From Bordetella trematum (GTDB lineage: Bacteria; Pseudomonadota; Gammaproteobacteria; Burkholderiales; Burkholderiaceae_B): 49,983 nt of DNA. The notes under the pieces were generated by a model that was not told the DNA's origin, searched no databases, and saw only the letters and a program-made list of their open reading frames with translations. Shown here one piece after another: positions 1 to 7,077 of this stretch (positions are counted from its first letter, which is position 1; each line of letters begins with the position of its first letter). Location: contig NZ_FKBR01000008.1 in the NCBI RefSeq assembly GCF_900078335.1, positions 33,316 through 83,298 on the forward strand, given 5' to 3'. The translations under genes and the position numbers were made by a program.

Positions 1-1
1 C

Positions 2-148
2 ACACCGCTGGATGTGGTGAAGGAAGGCTCGGGCCCCGGCCTACCGGACGATGAGCGTTTTGATTCGGATTTCGCCCTGATGACCGGCGAGCTGGCAAAG
101 CTGCTGGCCGAACTGGTTCATGCCCTGGGCGGCGAGACGGCCGCATAG
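2..148 (+). CDS. rdgC: RdgC-like recombination-associated protein, C-terminal fragment (cut by window edge)
   Basis: Only the last 48 residues are inside the window, in the frame ending at TAG 146-148. They read through an acidic stretch (LPDDERFDSDF) into LMTGELAKLLAELVHALGG. This matches my recollection of the conserved C-terminal helix of RdgC, a ring-shaped DNA-binding protein that modulates RecA. Phages of Bordetella and related hosts often carry rdgC copies in the early region near the integrase, which fits the genes that follow. The start and most of the protein lie to the left, so intactness cannot be judged. Family assignment is by memory of the motif, not by search. Confidence 0.55.
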   Translation, partial: TPLDVVKEGSGPGLPDDERFDSDFALMTGELAKLLAELVHALGGETAA

Positions 149-170
149 CAATCCAAGGAGAGCCCCATGA

Positions 171-527
171 GTGCATTTTGCGTTTTTTGGAATGACGGAA
201 ATTCTGGCGAAGAAGGCTGCCGAGAAGGCATGGCAAAAGCACGTGACCGCCATGCCCCCCCAGGAGCGACAACACGTCACTGAGGCCGATGAGTCCGCGT
301 GGGTTTCCCTCAAGACGGCGGTGATCCTTCAGAAGGCCAAGCCGGTCCAGTTGTCAGCGCCATTTTCCACCCCGCACTTCGCGCAAGACTTCATGACCCT
401 CGCCGGGCGGGCTGGCAGAACGTCCCGGCTCCGCATCATGGTTCGCGGAGAGCTTCACGACAAAAGCGGTGCTTTGCGCATTAGCAAAAGAACCAAGCGG
501 CCAATCATCGGCTGGATTCCGTACTAA
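171..527 (+). CDS. Phage early hypothetical protein with an apparent N-terminal frameshift
   Basis: This 118-aa reading frame begins at GTG 171. A better start sits just upstream, ATG 167 behind AAGGAG (155-160), but it is one frame off and stops after 38 codons. Removing one T from the T6 run at 183-188 would fuse the frames into a protein beginning MSAFCVFGMTEILAKKAAE. That is the kind of N-terminus I associate with a family of small phage proteins. The C-terminal half (PFSTPHFAQDFMTLAGRAG, then RLRIMVRGE and GWIPY) looks conserved and intact. Possible readings are initiation at GTG 171, a +1 frameshift, transcript slippage, or a decaying gene. Function is unknown. The gene lies between rdgC and the parB-like gene. 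Confidence 0.6.
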   Translation: MHFAFFGMTEILAKKAAEKAWQKHVTAMPPQERQHVTEADESAWVSLKTAVILQKAKPVQLSAPFSTPHFAQDFMTLAGRAGRTSRLRIMVRGELHDKSGALRISKRTKRPIIGWIPY

Positions 528-569
528 TCCTGCGACTTCAGTCCAGCCCAGCCACGAACAGGAATCAGC

Positions 570-1379
570 ATGGCAAAGAACAGCATCGACGCCTACGGCG
601 CCAGCGGTAAAACCAACGTCCTTTTTTTCGACCCTGACGCCCTAACCCTAGTTGCCGATCCAGTATCGCCGCTGTACGACGAGCGCGTACACCTTCCGGT
701 AGACGAACAGCTGGCCCGCAATATCGACTACCAGGGCGTGCTGGAACCCGTCGCGGTATCCAAAAACCCGGAAACAGGTGCCGTCGAAGTCGTCTATGGC
801 CGCCAGCGTGTCAAGTCCACTCGCCTCGCAAACGAATGGCGCAAGGTCCGTGGCGAACCTCCCCGCATGGTGCCTGGCATCGTCTACCAGGGGAAACGCC
901 AGAACGCCCCGGATGCCATCGCCAGCGAGAACGAAGCCCGTACCGCTGATACACCAATGGGCCGCGCCGAAAAGATGCGCCGGCACATGGCCTTGGGCCG
1001 TGGCGAAGATCAACTGGCGGTCATCTACAACTGCTCAGTGGCCACCGTGCGTAACACCCTGGCCTTGCTCGATTGCTCCGCCCCCGTGCAAAAGGCCGTC
1101 GAGGCTGGGCAGATCACGGTATCCCATGCAACAGCACTGGCCAAACTGGCGCCCGATGAACAGCGTTCCAAGGTGGCCGAATTGATCGATGCCGGCCAGG
1201 GTGTCAAACCCCATGAGCGCAGCCGTAAGCAGGCCGCAATCATGGGCGAGCGCCCCCGCCTCAAGTCCCGAAAGGAAATCACCGCCGCCCTGGCAGATGC
1301 CCAGGGCGAATACGCCGCCGCACTCCGCTGGGTGCTGGGCGCAGATCAAGCTACCGAAGGATCAACCCATGCGGAATAA
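570..1379 (+). CDS. ParB/RepB-like nuclease-domain protein (phage)
   Basis: This is a 269-aa protein. Residues about 40-90 form a ParB N-terminal-like domain with the box VVYGRQRVKS, equivalent to the GxRR nucleotide-binding patch of ParB proteins. Residues about 130-200 contain a helix-turn-helix (LAVIYNCSVATVRNTLALL, then QITVSHATALAKL) typical of ParB central domains. The tail is Ala/Glu-rich. Stand-alone ParB-like proteins are common in phage early regions, and a plasmid-style partition role is not implied because no parA is adjacent. ATG 570 starts MAKNSID; upstream bases offer only a weak ribosome-binding site (aacaggaatcagc). The last codons overlap the next gene by 11 nt, suggesting translational coupling. 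Confidence 0.75.
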   Translation: MAKNSIDAYGASGKTNVLFFDPDALTLVADPVSPLYDERVHLPVDEQLARNIDYQGVLEPVAVSKNPETGAVEVVYGRQRVKSTRLANEWRKVRGEPPRMVPGIVYQGKRQNAPDAIASENEARTADTPMGRAEKMRRHMALGRGEDQLAVIYNCSVATVRNTLALLDCSAPVQKAVEAGQITVSHATALAKLAPDEQRSKVAELIDAGQGVKPHERSRKQAAIMGERPRLKSRKEITAALADAQGEYAAALRWVLGADQATEGSTHAE

Positions 1380-2244
1380 GAAAACGGATTTTGATACCAC
1401 CCCAGTCTGTCCCGCCACCCCTGCCGCAGACGAGCGCGCCCCTGTGGCCCCCAAGGCGAAGCAATGCGTTGCCTGCGAAGGCGCGCCATCCGGCGACAAC
1501 ATCCCATGTGCCGTGTGCGGGGCGGATCCCGCGCCACCGGCCAGCGAAAACCCGCTCAGCGATGAGTACGTCAATGTAGTGATCCGTGGCTACGGCTACG
1601 GCAGCCCGGAATGCGTGATTGCCCGGCTTCACCAATGGATCGGGCTGCACGGCGGTAAGAACAACGTCACCCTGCTCATGTACGAAGCCCACAAGGCGCT
1701 GGTAAAGCTGCGCACCCCTGTAGCCGATGAGCGGGCGGCGTTCACCGCGTGGCTGGCGGGCTCCTACCCGAGCGTCTACAGCGAGCCTGAAGCCGTGCGC
1801 CTTTGGCATCACGGGCACGTTGCCGCCCTGGCATGGCAAGAGCGCGGACGCCGCGCCGCCCTGGCAAGCGCCCCTGTAGCCAAGCCTTGCCCGGTGGAGG
1901 AACAGCCGGACGGCACCGTAACGCCAGTAGACCCCGTGGACATGGCAAGCGCCCCTGTAGCCGGGGAGGCGATCCAGAAAGCGAAACACGACACCGCCAA
2001 CGCCGAGACAGAACGCGAGCGCGTTATGGCGCTGGCCTACTGGCTTGATCAGCAGACTTTCGAGCCAGGGATGCTTAGCTGCGCAGCCGCCACCCTGCGG
2101 GCCATGTTTGACCGGTATGCGGTGAATGAGCTTGTCGCCGCCGAGTACAACCGCTGGATACGCGCCCATGCAGCAGGGCAAAGCTATGACACCTTCCTGA
2201 TTGCCGAGCTTGCCGCCCAGCAGGGCGAAGGGGGTGGGGTATGA
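1369..2244 (+). CDS. Phage hypothetical protein with zinc-ribbon-like Cys pairs and repeated PVA modules
   Basis: This is a 291-aa protein. I chose ATG 1369 because it overlaps the upstream stop (ATGCGGAATAA), although the frame stays open upstream to 1189. Residues about 33-50 carry two CxxC pairs (CVAC and CAVC, 15 residues apart) that could form a zinc ribbon. The module SDEYVNVVIRGYGYGSPECV then leads into RLHQWIGLHGGKNNVTLLMY, which I recall from phages of this host group. Short repeats of the type (A/T)PVA(D/G)E(R)A recur along the chain (for example TPVADERA, SAPVAKP, SAPVAGEA), suggesting modular shuffling. No enzyme motif is visible and the function is unknown. It overlaps the next gene by 4 nt (ATGA). 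Confidence 0.65.
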   Translation: MRNKKTDFDTTPVCPATPAADERAPVAPKAKQCVACEGAPSGDNIPCAVCGADPAPPASENPLSDEYVNVVIRGYGYGSPECVIARLHQWIGLHGGKNNVTLLMYEAHKALVKLRTPVADERAAFTAWLAGSYPSVYSEPEAVRLWHHGHVAALAWQERGRRAALASAPVAKPCPVEEQPDGTVTPVDPVDMASAPVAGEAIQKAKHDTANAETERERVMALAYWLDQQTFEPGMLSCAAATLRAMFDRYAVNELVAAEYNRWIRAHAAGQSYDTFLIAELAAQQGEGGGV

Positions 2245-2618
2245 AGCGCATGACGTTGGAAGATTTTCAGACCGCGTGCAAGACCCAAGCCCGCAGCAGT
2301 GAATTGACGACGGTGAAGTGCCCGATGTGTGGCTGCCTGCAGAACGCGATCGACTTCATCGCCGCGGGCGCCGGCAATGATTGGGACGGCGTGGCGCGCT
2401 ATGTCGGCTTTTCCTGCATCGGGCGCTTCACTGGCGCCGAATCGCCCAGGAAGGTGCCGGACGGCAAACCCTGCAACTGGAGCTTAGGAGGGCTATTCAA
2501 GACCCACCGCATGGTGGTGGTCACACCCGACGGTAAAGAGCACCCACATTTCGAGCTGGCGAGCCCAGAGGAAGCTGCAGCGCATTGCGCCGCCCAGCAG
2601 CACAAGGGGGGAGCGTGA
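2241..2618 (+). CDS. Small phage protein with CPMC zinc-knuckle-like motif
   Basis: This is a 125-aa protein starting at ATG 2241 inside the stop of the preceding gene (ATGA overlap), behind a purine-rich GGGGGTGGGG sequence. Residues 27-30 are CPMC, followed by C32 and by further cysteines at about residues 59 and 78, so metal binding is possible. The stretch YVGFSCIGRFTGAE then PDGKPCNWSLGGLF looks like a conserved phage core that I recognise only as a hypothetical family. The C-terminus is acidic and Ala-rich. No catalytic motif is visible. It is part of a tightly packed run of overlapping small genes on the way to the excisionase and integrase. Confidence 0.6.
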   Translation: MKRMTLEDFQTACKTQARSSELTTVKCPMCGCLQNAIDFIAAGAGNDWDGVARYVGFSCIGRFTGAESPRKVPDGKPCNWSLGGLFKTHRMVVVTPDGKEHPHFELASPEEAAAHCAAQQHKGGA

Positions 2619-2905
2619 TGCGAATCCTGGTCACAATACTGGCAGCCTGCACAATTGCGGGCTGCTCCAAGGACCCTATCTCCGTATCCGACACAGACAA
2701 CGTCGGGATTCAGGTCGCAAAGCTGTTCACGCATAACGGTGTGACGGTCTTCCGTTTCAACGACGCCGGCCGCTGGGTCTACTTCACCAGTAATTCCAGC
2801 GATGTAACCGCGCTGCATACGGAGACATACGGAAAGGGACGTACTCGGACAGTAAGGGTTGAAACGAAAGGCGTTTGCCCATCCTGCCGAGGCGAAGGGA
2901 GGTGA
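2618..2905 (+). CDS. Small prophage-encoded lipoprotein (DUF4884-like)
   Basis: This is a 95-aa protein starting at ATG 2618, which shares one base with the previous stop (TGATG). The N-terminus MRILVTILAACTIAGCSK is a typical lipoprotein signal: short positive n-region, hydrophobic core and an IAGC lipobox with Cys16 as the lipidated residue. The mature part contains NGVTVFRFNDAGRWVYFTS, which resembles the DUF4884 pattern of small phage and bacterial lipoproteins. A CPSC pair lies near the C-terminus. The sorting residues after Cys are Ser-Lys, so outer-membrane sorting is likely. Its role is unknown; superinfection exclusion or lysogenic conversion is a guess from location alone. Confidence 0.65.
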   Translation: MRILVTILAACTIAGCSKDPISVSDTDNVGIQVAKLFTHNGVTVFRFNDAGRWVYFTSNSSDVTALHTETYGKGRTRTVRVETKGVCPSCRGEGR

Positions 2906-2908
2906 GGC

Positions 2909-3289
2909 ATGACAAACGGCCCCGATATCCTTAACGAGTTCACGAAGGAAGAAATCATTGCCTTCGTGCGTGAAAAGGGACTCTTCCTACGCATCAGCCG
3001 CCGAGACCTGCTTTTCATCCGCTGGAGGATTGCCAGCGAGAAGCTGCTGGCCGACTACGATGCGGAGTTAGCGCGCTGGGAAGCCGAGAAGCCCGACCTC
3101 GCGAAGCGCGACGCACTGGCCGCCCAATGTAACGCGACCACCGACCTCCAAGAAAAGCTCCGGCTGTTACGCGAGATCGAACCATACGACAAAGCCCTGC
3201 AGGACCACCTGACGCGCACCAGAAAGCTGGACGCCCGGCAGAAGACTGTGGACCGCATGTATCGCGACATCGGAAGGGAGGCAGCATGA
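2909..3289 (+). CDS. Phage hypothetical protein, mostly charged helix
   Basis: This is a 126-aa protein starting at ATG 2909, three bases after the lipoprotein stop, with AGGTGAGG as ribosome-binding site. The chain is dominated by charged heptad-like sequence (LADYDAELARWEAEKPDLAK, then LQEKLRLLREIEPYDKAL) suggesting a long helix or coiled coil. There is no membrane segment or recognisable catalytic motif. It overlaps the next gene by ATGA. It is a small early-region phage protein of unknown function. Confidence 0.55.
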   Translation: MTNGPDILNEFTKEEIIAFVREKGLFLRISRRDLLFIRWRIASEKLLADYDAELARWEAEKPDLAKRDALAAQCNATTDLQEKLRLLREIEPYDKALQDHLTRTRKLDARQKTVDRMYRDIGREAA

Positions 3290-3492
3290 CCACCAACACC
3301 AGCAGCACTGTATTGACAGACGCCGAGCGCCGCACACTGCTCATTCGGGCAAACCACCCCGGAATCGAAGGCTGCCGCCGCGAGTATCTCATAGCAATTA
3401 CGGAGTCTGCGGTACTGGAGAAGCTGCGCAGAAATGGCTCATATATGAGTCACAAATCCGCTTTTTGCTTGACTTATAGACCACCGAAATGA
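3286..3492 (+). CDS. Small phage hypothetical protein (68 aa)
   Basis: It starts at ATG 3286 in an ATGA overlap with the preceding gene. The first 50 residues (TDAERRTLLIRANHPGIEGC and following) look like ordinary coding sequence. The last 17 residues (SYMSHKSAFCLTYRPPK) are encoded by A+T-richer DNA that contains a perfect 12-bp palindrome, so the 3' end may be recombined or may double as a regulatory site. A 15-codon frame (ATG 3489) overlaps its stop but is probably not a gene. Function is unknown. Confidence 0.5.
   Translation: MTTNTSSTVLTDAERRTLLIRANHPGIEGCRREYLIAITESAVLEKLRRNGSYMSHKSAFCLTYRPPK
3438..3449. promoter_or_regulatory. Perfect palindrome CTCATATATGAG, candidate operator
   Basis: This 12-bp perfect inverted repeat lies in an A+T-richer patch inside the 3' end of the small gene above and upstream of the excisionase and integrase genes. 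Phage repressors and antitoxins often bind such dyads. No clear -35/-10 pair at standard spacing could be placed next to it, so operator function is inference. Confidence 0.3.
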
Positions 3493-3536
3493 CCGAAGCC
3501 ATCCAGCAGATGCTGGACACCACACGTAATGCATAA

Positions 3537-3555
3537 GGCCCGCCTGGAGCGGGCC
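3537..3555 (+). terminator. GC-rich hairpin before the excisionase gene
   Basis: GGCCCGC (3537-3543) pairs with GCGGGCC (3549-3555) around a 5-nt loop, followed by only a short T stretch (ATCTTT). It could be a weak terminator or attenuator 16 nt before the excisionase start. Confidence 0.4.
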
Positions 3556-3571
3556 AATCTTTGGAGCCGAC

Positions 3572-3889
3572 ATGGCCATTCTGACACCAGCCGAAGTCGC
3601 GGCCAGGTTGCGGGTCAGCCCCAACACTGCGCGGCGACTGGCCGCCCCCGGCGGGCCTATCCCGTGCTATCGGGTAGGCAGGCAAATCCGCTTTGAATCC
3701 ACCGATGTTGAGGAATACGAGAACTCATGTCGATCTACTTCGATAAAAGCCGCCGTCGATATCGCTTTGAGTTCGACCGCGTTATCTCCGGCCGGCGCGT
3801 CCGGGCTACGAAGCTTCTTCCAAAAGCATGGAGTCAAGCTCAAGCCGACGCGTTCGACCGGGAGGAAAGCAGCCGCCTCTACGCGATAG
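3572..3889 (+). CDS. Excisionase-type helix-turn-helix protein (AlpA/MerR-like)
   Basis: This is a 105-aa protein. Residues 1-50 form an HTH_17/AlpA-type winged helix (LTPAEVAARLRVSPNTARRL, then IPCYRVGRQIRFESTDVEEY), as in recombination directionality factors and excisionases. ATG 3572 follows TTGGAGCC. The C-terminal half is Ser/Ala-rich and has no recognised fold. It lies over the 5' end of the integrase gene in another frame for 163 nt. Because the integrase N-terminus looks genuine, the excisionase tail is probably free-running sequence. The gene order, excisionase then integrase then att site, is classic for temperate phages. Confidence 0.75.
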   Translation: MAILTPAEVAARLRVSPNTARRLAAPGGPIPCYRVGRQIRFESTDVEEYENSCRSTSIKAAVDIALSSTALSPAGASGLRSFFQKHGVKLKPTRSTGRKAAASTR

Positions 3890-4698
3890 CGCAAGGAATC
3901 GAGCACGAATCGCCATTGATCGAGGCGGCGGTTCAGTTCTACCTGGAGAAAAAAACCGACCTGAAGTCCCATGGCACGGCCATGGGGCACCTGGCCGCAG
4001 TGCTTGAGCACTATGAGGGAAAGCGATTCAACGAACTGTCCGAAGTGTGCGAGCGGATCACCTCAGCAGGCCAGAATAAACTAGCACCCGCGACAATCAA
4101 GCAACGCATCGTCTTGCTGCGAGCGGCATGTCGGTTCTACTGGAAATCGAAACGACTTGGCATCCCTGACCCGGCCCAGCACGTGGCACTGCCGGAAGTG
4201 CGCAACGAGCGACATGAGTACCTGACCAGGCAGCAAGCCCTGCAATTGGCCAGGGCGTGTAAACGCCGCCCCGCTCGCGCACTGATCCTCATCGCCTTCT
4301 ATACCGGCATGCGAAAAGGCGAAATATGGAAGGCAAAGATCGAGCCAGGGCGGTTTATTCTGGAAGACACAAAGAACGGCGAGCGGCGCGTGGTACCCAT
4401 GCTGCCAAAAGTCGCGCGATACGCACTCAAGCACCTCCCGCCGAAGATCAGCTACCGGTCTATGATGATCTGGTTTCGAAAAGCAGCCGAAGCTGTGGAC
4501 CGGCCAGGCCTCCACTTCCACGATCTACGGCACTCGACCGCAAGCGCAATGGTCCAGGCCGGCACACCGCTCTATACAGTCGGCAAAGTGCTAGGCCATA
4601 AGAGCGCACGATCAACCGCTCGGTACTCGCACTTGTCGACCGATAACCTGGCTGACGCCCTGGGGGCAATCACTCAAAAGGGTGTGGGGAAACTTTGA
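3727..4698 (+). CDS. int: Phage tyrosine integrase
   Basis: This is a 323-aa tyrosine recombinase. The N-terminal arm-binding type domain begins SIYFDKSRRRYRFEFDR. A core-binding helical domain spans about 60-160 and the catalytic domain about 165-315. Catalytic residues read as R196 (TGMRKGEI), K216 (DTKNGER), H265 and R268 (HFHDLRHS), H291 (LGHKS) and the nucleophile Y300 (ARYSHL). All are present, so the enzyme looks intact. Start ATG 3727 lies inside the excisionase gene. The gene points at the tRNA-Cys fragment 89 nt downstream, which is its likely attachment site. Confidence 0.9.
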   Translation: MSIYFDKSRRRYRFEFDRVISGRRVRATKLLPKAWSQAQADAFDREESSRLYAIAQGIEHESPLIEAAVQFYLEKKTDLKSHGTAMGHLAAVLEHYEGKRFNELSEVCERITSAGQNKLAPATIKQRIVLLRAACRFYWKSKRLGIPDPAQHVALPEVRNERHEYLTRQQALQLARACKRRPARALILIAFYTGMRKGEIWKAKIEPGRFILEDTKNGERRVVPMLPKVARYALKHLPPKISYRSMMIWFRKAAEAVDRPGLHFHDLRHSTASAMVQAGTPLYTVGKVLGHKSARSTARYSHLSTDNLADALGAITQKGVGKL

Positions 4699-4786
4699 CA
4701 TTGCCCTGCTCTTTAAGCCCGTTTTGGCTTCGAATTTGAAGGTTGCTCCACTGGGAAGGCGCTGTATGCCCGTACAGTCACACCGC

Positions 4787-4831
4787 ATTGCAAATCCGTG
4801 TACGTCGGTTCGATTCCGGCTTGCGCCTCCA
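4787..4831 (+). other. tRNA-Cys 3' fragment, candidate attR (prophage right end)
   Basis: The sequence contains the anticodon loop TTGCAAA (anticodon GCA, Cys), the 3' anticodon strand TCCGT, a T-arm (GTCGG-TTCGATT-CCGGC), a 3' acceptor strand TTGCGCC, discriminator T and CCA. The bases 5' of the anticodon loop do not give a proper anticodon stem or D-arm, although GGCGC at 4758-4762 could pair with the acceptor end. This is what remains after integration into the 3' half of a tRNA-Cys gene. The intact copy should lie at the left end of the element, outside the window. The chromosomal terminator follows directly. Confidence 0.75.
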
Positions 4832-4841
4832 AGTACCGAAA

Positions 4842-4871
4842 GGCCCACAGCAATGTGGGCCTTTTTCTTTT
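4842..4871 (+). terminator. Rho-independent terminator of the tRNA-Cys transcription unit
   Basis: GGCCCACA (4842-4849), loop GCAA, then TGTGGGCC (4854-4861), followed by TTTTTCTTTT. It is a strong intrinsic terminator immediately 3' of the tRNA fragment and marks native chromosome to the right of attR. Confidence 0.85.
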
Positions 4872-4955
4872 GCGGCGCTGTGTGGGGATGATTGCGCAGA
4901 CATCGCTTGACCGCCCCCCTTGCTTTCCTGCCGGGCCTGAACGGCTGCCACTGCC

Positions 4956-4961
4956 TATAAT
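4956..4961 (+). promoter_or_regulatory. -10 box TATAAT upstream of the 4991 gene
   Basis: A consensus TATAAT lies 29 nt before the ATG at 4991. No convincing -35 hexamer is visible at 16-18 nt; a TG dinucleotide at 4952-4953 may compensate. The rest of 4872-4990 shows nothing else. Confidence 0.45.
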
Positions 4962-4990
4962 GCCCAGGCACAGCCACTACGGAGCCCTCG

Positions 4991-5548
4991 ATGGATCAAG
5001 CCGTCCTTGACGCCCTGCAACGCTGGCCCGATGTGCCCGCCGCCTACGGCTGGCTCTCTCTGGACAGGCGCGGCCGCTGGCACCTGCACCCCCAGGGCGC
5101 CCCCGAATCCATCACCAACCCGCAGATCCTGGCCTTCATCAATCGCAACTATGCCGCCAACGAGGCCGGCCAGTGGTTTTTCCAGAACGGCCCGCAACGC
5201 GTCTACGTCATGCTGGAGGGTGCGCCCTACATCCTGCGGCTGGACGATCAGGCCCATGGCCTGATCACGCACAACGGCCTGGAAGCCGGCACGGTGCTCG
5301 GCTGGTGGCTCGATGACGAAGGGCAGGTCTGGGCCCACACGCAGCAAGGGCCGGGCCTGATCGACGATCGCGACCTTCCCGCCATCCTGGAGCGCCTCAC
5401 CCTGGACAGCGGGCGCCCTCTCCTGGCGGCCGACGATCTCACCCTAACGCAGACCGTGCACGGCCTGGGCGGCGCAGCCCCCTGGCGTCACGCGGATCGC
5501 GCAGCCATGCCCGCCCTGCTGGGGTTCGACCCCAGGCCGCAAGCCTGA
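4991..5548 (+). CDS. Conserved hypothetical protein
   Basis: This is a 185-aa soluble protein with ATG 4991 behind ACGGAG. It is rich in Trp and Asp (YGWLSLDRRGRWHLHPQG, then FINRNYAANEAGQWFFQNGP and LGWWLDDEGQVWAHT). There is no signal peptide, membrane segment or catalytic motif. I recall similar proteins as a DUF family restricted to Burkholderiales, but I am not certain of the family number. It is the first complete chromosomal gene after the prophage and is followed 30 nt later by a LysR regulator in the same direction. Confidence 0.65.
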   Translation: MDQAVLDALQRWPDVPAAYGWLSLDRRGRWHLHPQGAPESITNPQILAFINRNYAANEAGQWFFQNGPQRVYVMLEGAPYILRLDDQAHGLITHNGLEAGTVLGWWLDDEGQVWAHTQQGPGLIDDRDLPAILERLTLDSGRPLLAADDLTLTQTVHGLGGAAPWRHADRAAMPALLGFDPRPQA

Positions 5549-5578
5549 CCGCTTTTTCCGACCCGCAACGGAGCCGCC

Positions 5579-6499
5579 ATGGACACTCCCACCGCCATGC
5601 AGACCTTTGTCAATGTCGTGGAGCTGGGCTCCTTTGCCGCGGCAGCCGAACGCGCCAACGCGGCACGCTCGGTGATCACCCGCCAGATCGCCTTTCTGGA
5701 ACAGAAGTATGGCGTGCGGCTGCTCAACCGCAGCACGCGCAAGCTCAGCATGACCGAGGCCGGGCGGGCCTTCTACGACAGGGTGCGTCCGCTGCTGCAC
5801 GAGCTGGATGAACTGAGCCTGGCGCTGCTGGCGCAGGGCCCGGGCCAGCCCCCCAGCGGGCAATTACGCATCGCCGCGCCAGTCTCTTTCGGGATACTGC
5901 AGCTGTCTCCGGCCATCAATGCCTATCTGCAGCGCTATCCGCAAGTCACGGTCGATCTGGATCTGAACGACCGCACCGTGGATCTGGTGGAAGAGGGCTT
6001 CGACGTGGCAGTGCGCATCGGGCCCTTGAATGACTCCTCCCTGGTCGCCCGACCGCTGGCGCCCCAGGCGCTGCACGTCTGCGCCTCGCCCGACTATCTC
6101 GATCGCCACGGGATGCCGGCCCATCCCGAGGCGCTGCGCCAGCACCGCTGCCTGCACTACCGCTACGCCAGTGGCGGCGTGGACTGGCCGTTCGAGAAAG
6201 ACGGCCAGACCACCCTGGTGCGCATCACCCCGGCGATGCGCGCCAACAATGGCGATGTGCTGCGCACCGCCGCCCTGGCCGGCCAGGGCATCATCCTGCA
6301 ACCCGAGTTCCTGGTGGGCGATGACCTGCGCGCCGCACGCCTGGTCGCCGTGCTGCCGGAGTATCGCCGCCCGCCCATCACCATGATGGCGGTCTATCCA
6401 CAACGCCGCCTGCTCTCACCCAAGGTGCGCACCTTCGTGGATCATCTGGAGATGCATTTCGGCCAGCGCCGGGCGCAAACGGTAGAATCCGCATCATGA
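5579..6499 (+). CDS. LysR-family transcriptional regulator
   Basis: This is a 306-aa protein. Residues 1-60 carry the LysR winged helix (FVNVVELGSFAAAAERANAA, then RLLNRSTRKLSMTEAGRAFY). Residues about 90-295 form the periplasmic-binding-protein-like effector domain (GQLRIAAPVSFG and onward), of the subgroup often acting on aromatic or quinone-related genes. ATG 5579 follows ACGGAGCCGCC. The C-terminus overlaps the Nudix start by 4 nt, which is unusual for a LysR regulator and may reflect compact packing rather than an operon. Targets cannot be inferred from a divergent partner because there is none. Confidence 0.85.
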   Translation: MDTPTAMQTFVNVVELGSFAAAAERANAARSVITRQIAFLEQKYGVRLLNRSTRKLSMTEAGRAFYDRVRPLLHELDELSLALLAQGPGQPPSGQLRIAAPVSFGILQLSPAINAYLQRYPQVTVDLDLNDRTVDLVEEGFDVAVRIGPLNDSSLVARPLAPQALHVCASPDYLDRHGMPAHPEALRQHRCLHYRYASGGVDWPFEKDGQTTLVRITPAMRANNGDVLRTAALAGQGIILQPEFLVGDDLRAARLVAVLPEYRRPPITMMAVYPQRRLLSPKVRTFVDHLEMHFGQRRAQTVESAS

Positions 6500-7077
6500 C
6501 CGACCCCATCCGCTACTTCCCGGCGCCACGTCGCGCCCGCTTCTGCAGCCAGTGCGGCTCGCCCGTCCAGCATCGCGTCCCCGAAGATGACAACCGGGCC
6601 CGCGACATCTGCGACCACTGCGGCGCCATCCACTATCAGAATCCGCGCATGGTGGTCGGCACGGTGCCGGTCTGGGAAGGCAAGATCCTGCTGTGCCGGC
6701 GCGCCATCGAACCCCGCTACGACACCTGGACGCTGCCGGCCGGCTTCATGGAGCTGGGAGAAAGCACGGCCCAGGGTGCGGCACGCGAAACGCTCGAAGA
6801 AGCCGGCGCCCGGATCGAACTCGGGCAGTTGTACACCATCATCGACGTACCGCAGGTCGATCAGGTGCATATCTTCTATCTGGCCCGCGCCCTCGGTCCG
6901 GAGCTGGATCCGGGCCCGGAGAGCCTGGAGGCGCGTTATTTCGCCCTGGATGAAATCCCCTGGCCCGAACTGTCCTTCCGCACGGTGGCCACCACGCTGG
7001 AACGGTATCGCGAGGATCAGCGCGAGGGGCGCTTTCCCACCCACCACTGCACCCTTCCTTCGCATCGCACCTCTTGA
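6496..7077 (+). CDS. Nudix hydrolase with N-terminal zinc ribbon
   Basis: This is a 193-aa protein. Residues 17-46 hold a four-Cys zinc ribbon (FCSQCGS, then [12 protein letters not shown]), as in NADH-pyrophosphatase-like Nudix enzymes. The Nudix box GX5EX7REUXEEXGU is complete ([20 protein letters not shown]). It should hydrolyse a nucleoside diphosphate linked to another moiety; ADP-ribose or NADH are the usual guesses for this architecture. A TAGAAT box lies 7 nt before ATG 6496 and no Shine-Dalgarno is visible, so a leaderless message is possible. Its TGA overlaps the TTG start of aat. Confidence 0.85.
   Translation: MTDPIRYFPAPRRARFCSQCGSPVQHRVPEDDNRARDICDHCGAIHYQNPRMVVGTVPVWEGKILLCRRAIEPRYDTWTLPAGFMELGESTAQGAARETLEEAGARIELGQLYTIIDVPQVDQVHIFYLARALGPELDPGPESLEARYFALDEIPWPELSFRTVATTLERYREDQREGRFPTHHCTLPSHRTS

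Noticed and set aside
570-1379. Plasmid partition locus
   Set aside because: The ParB-like protein has no adjacent ParA or centromere-like repeats, and phage integrase context explains it.
3489-3536. 15-codon gene overlapping the stop at 3492
   Set aside because: Too short, no homology, and preceded in frame by a stop at 3477. Probably the remnant of a longer gene.
4758-4831. Complete tRNA-Cys gene
   Set aside because: Although GGCGC could pair with the acceptor end, the 5' side gives no D-arm with GG and the anticodon stem has two mismatches. It reads as an attR fragment.
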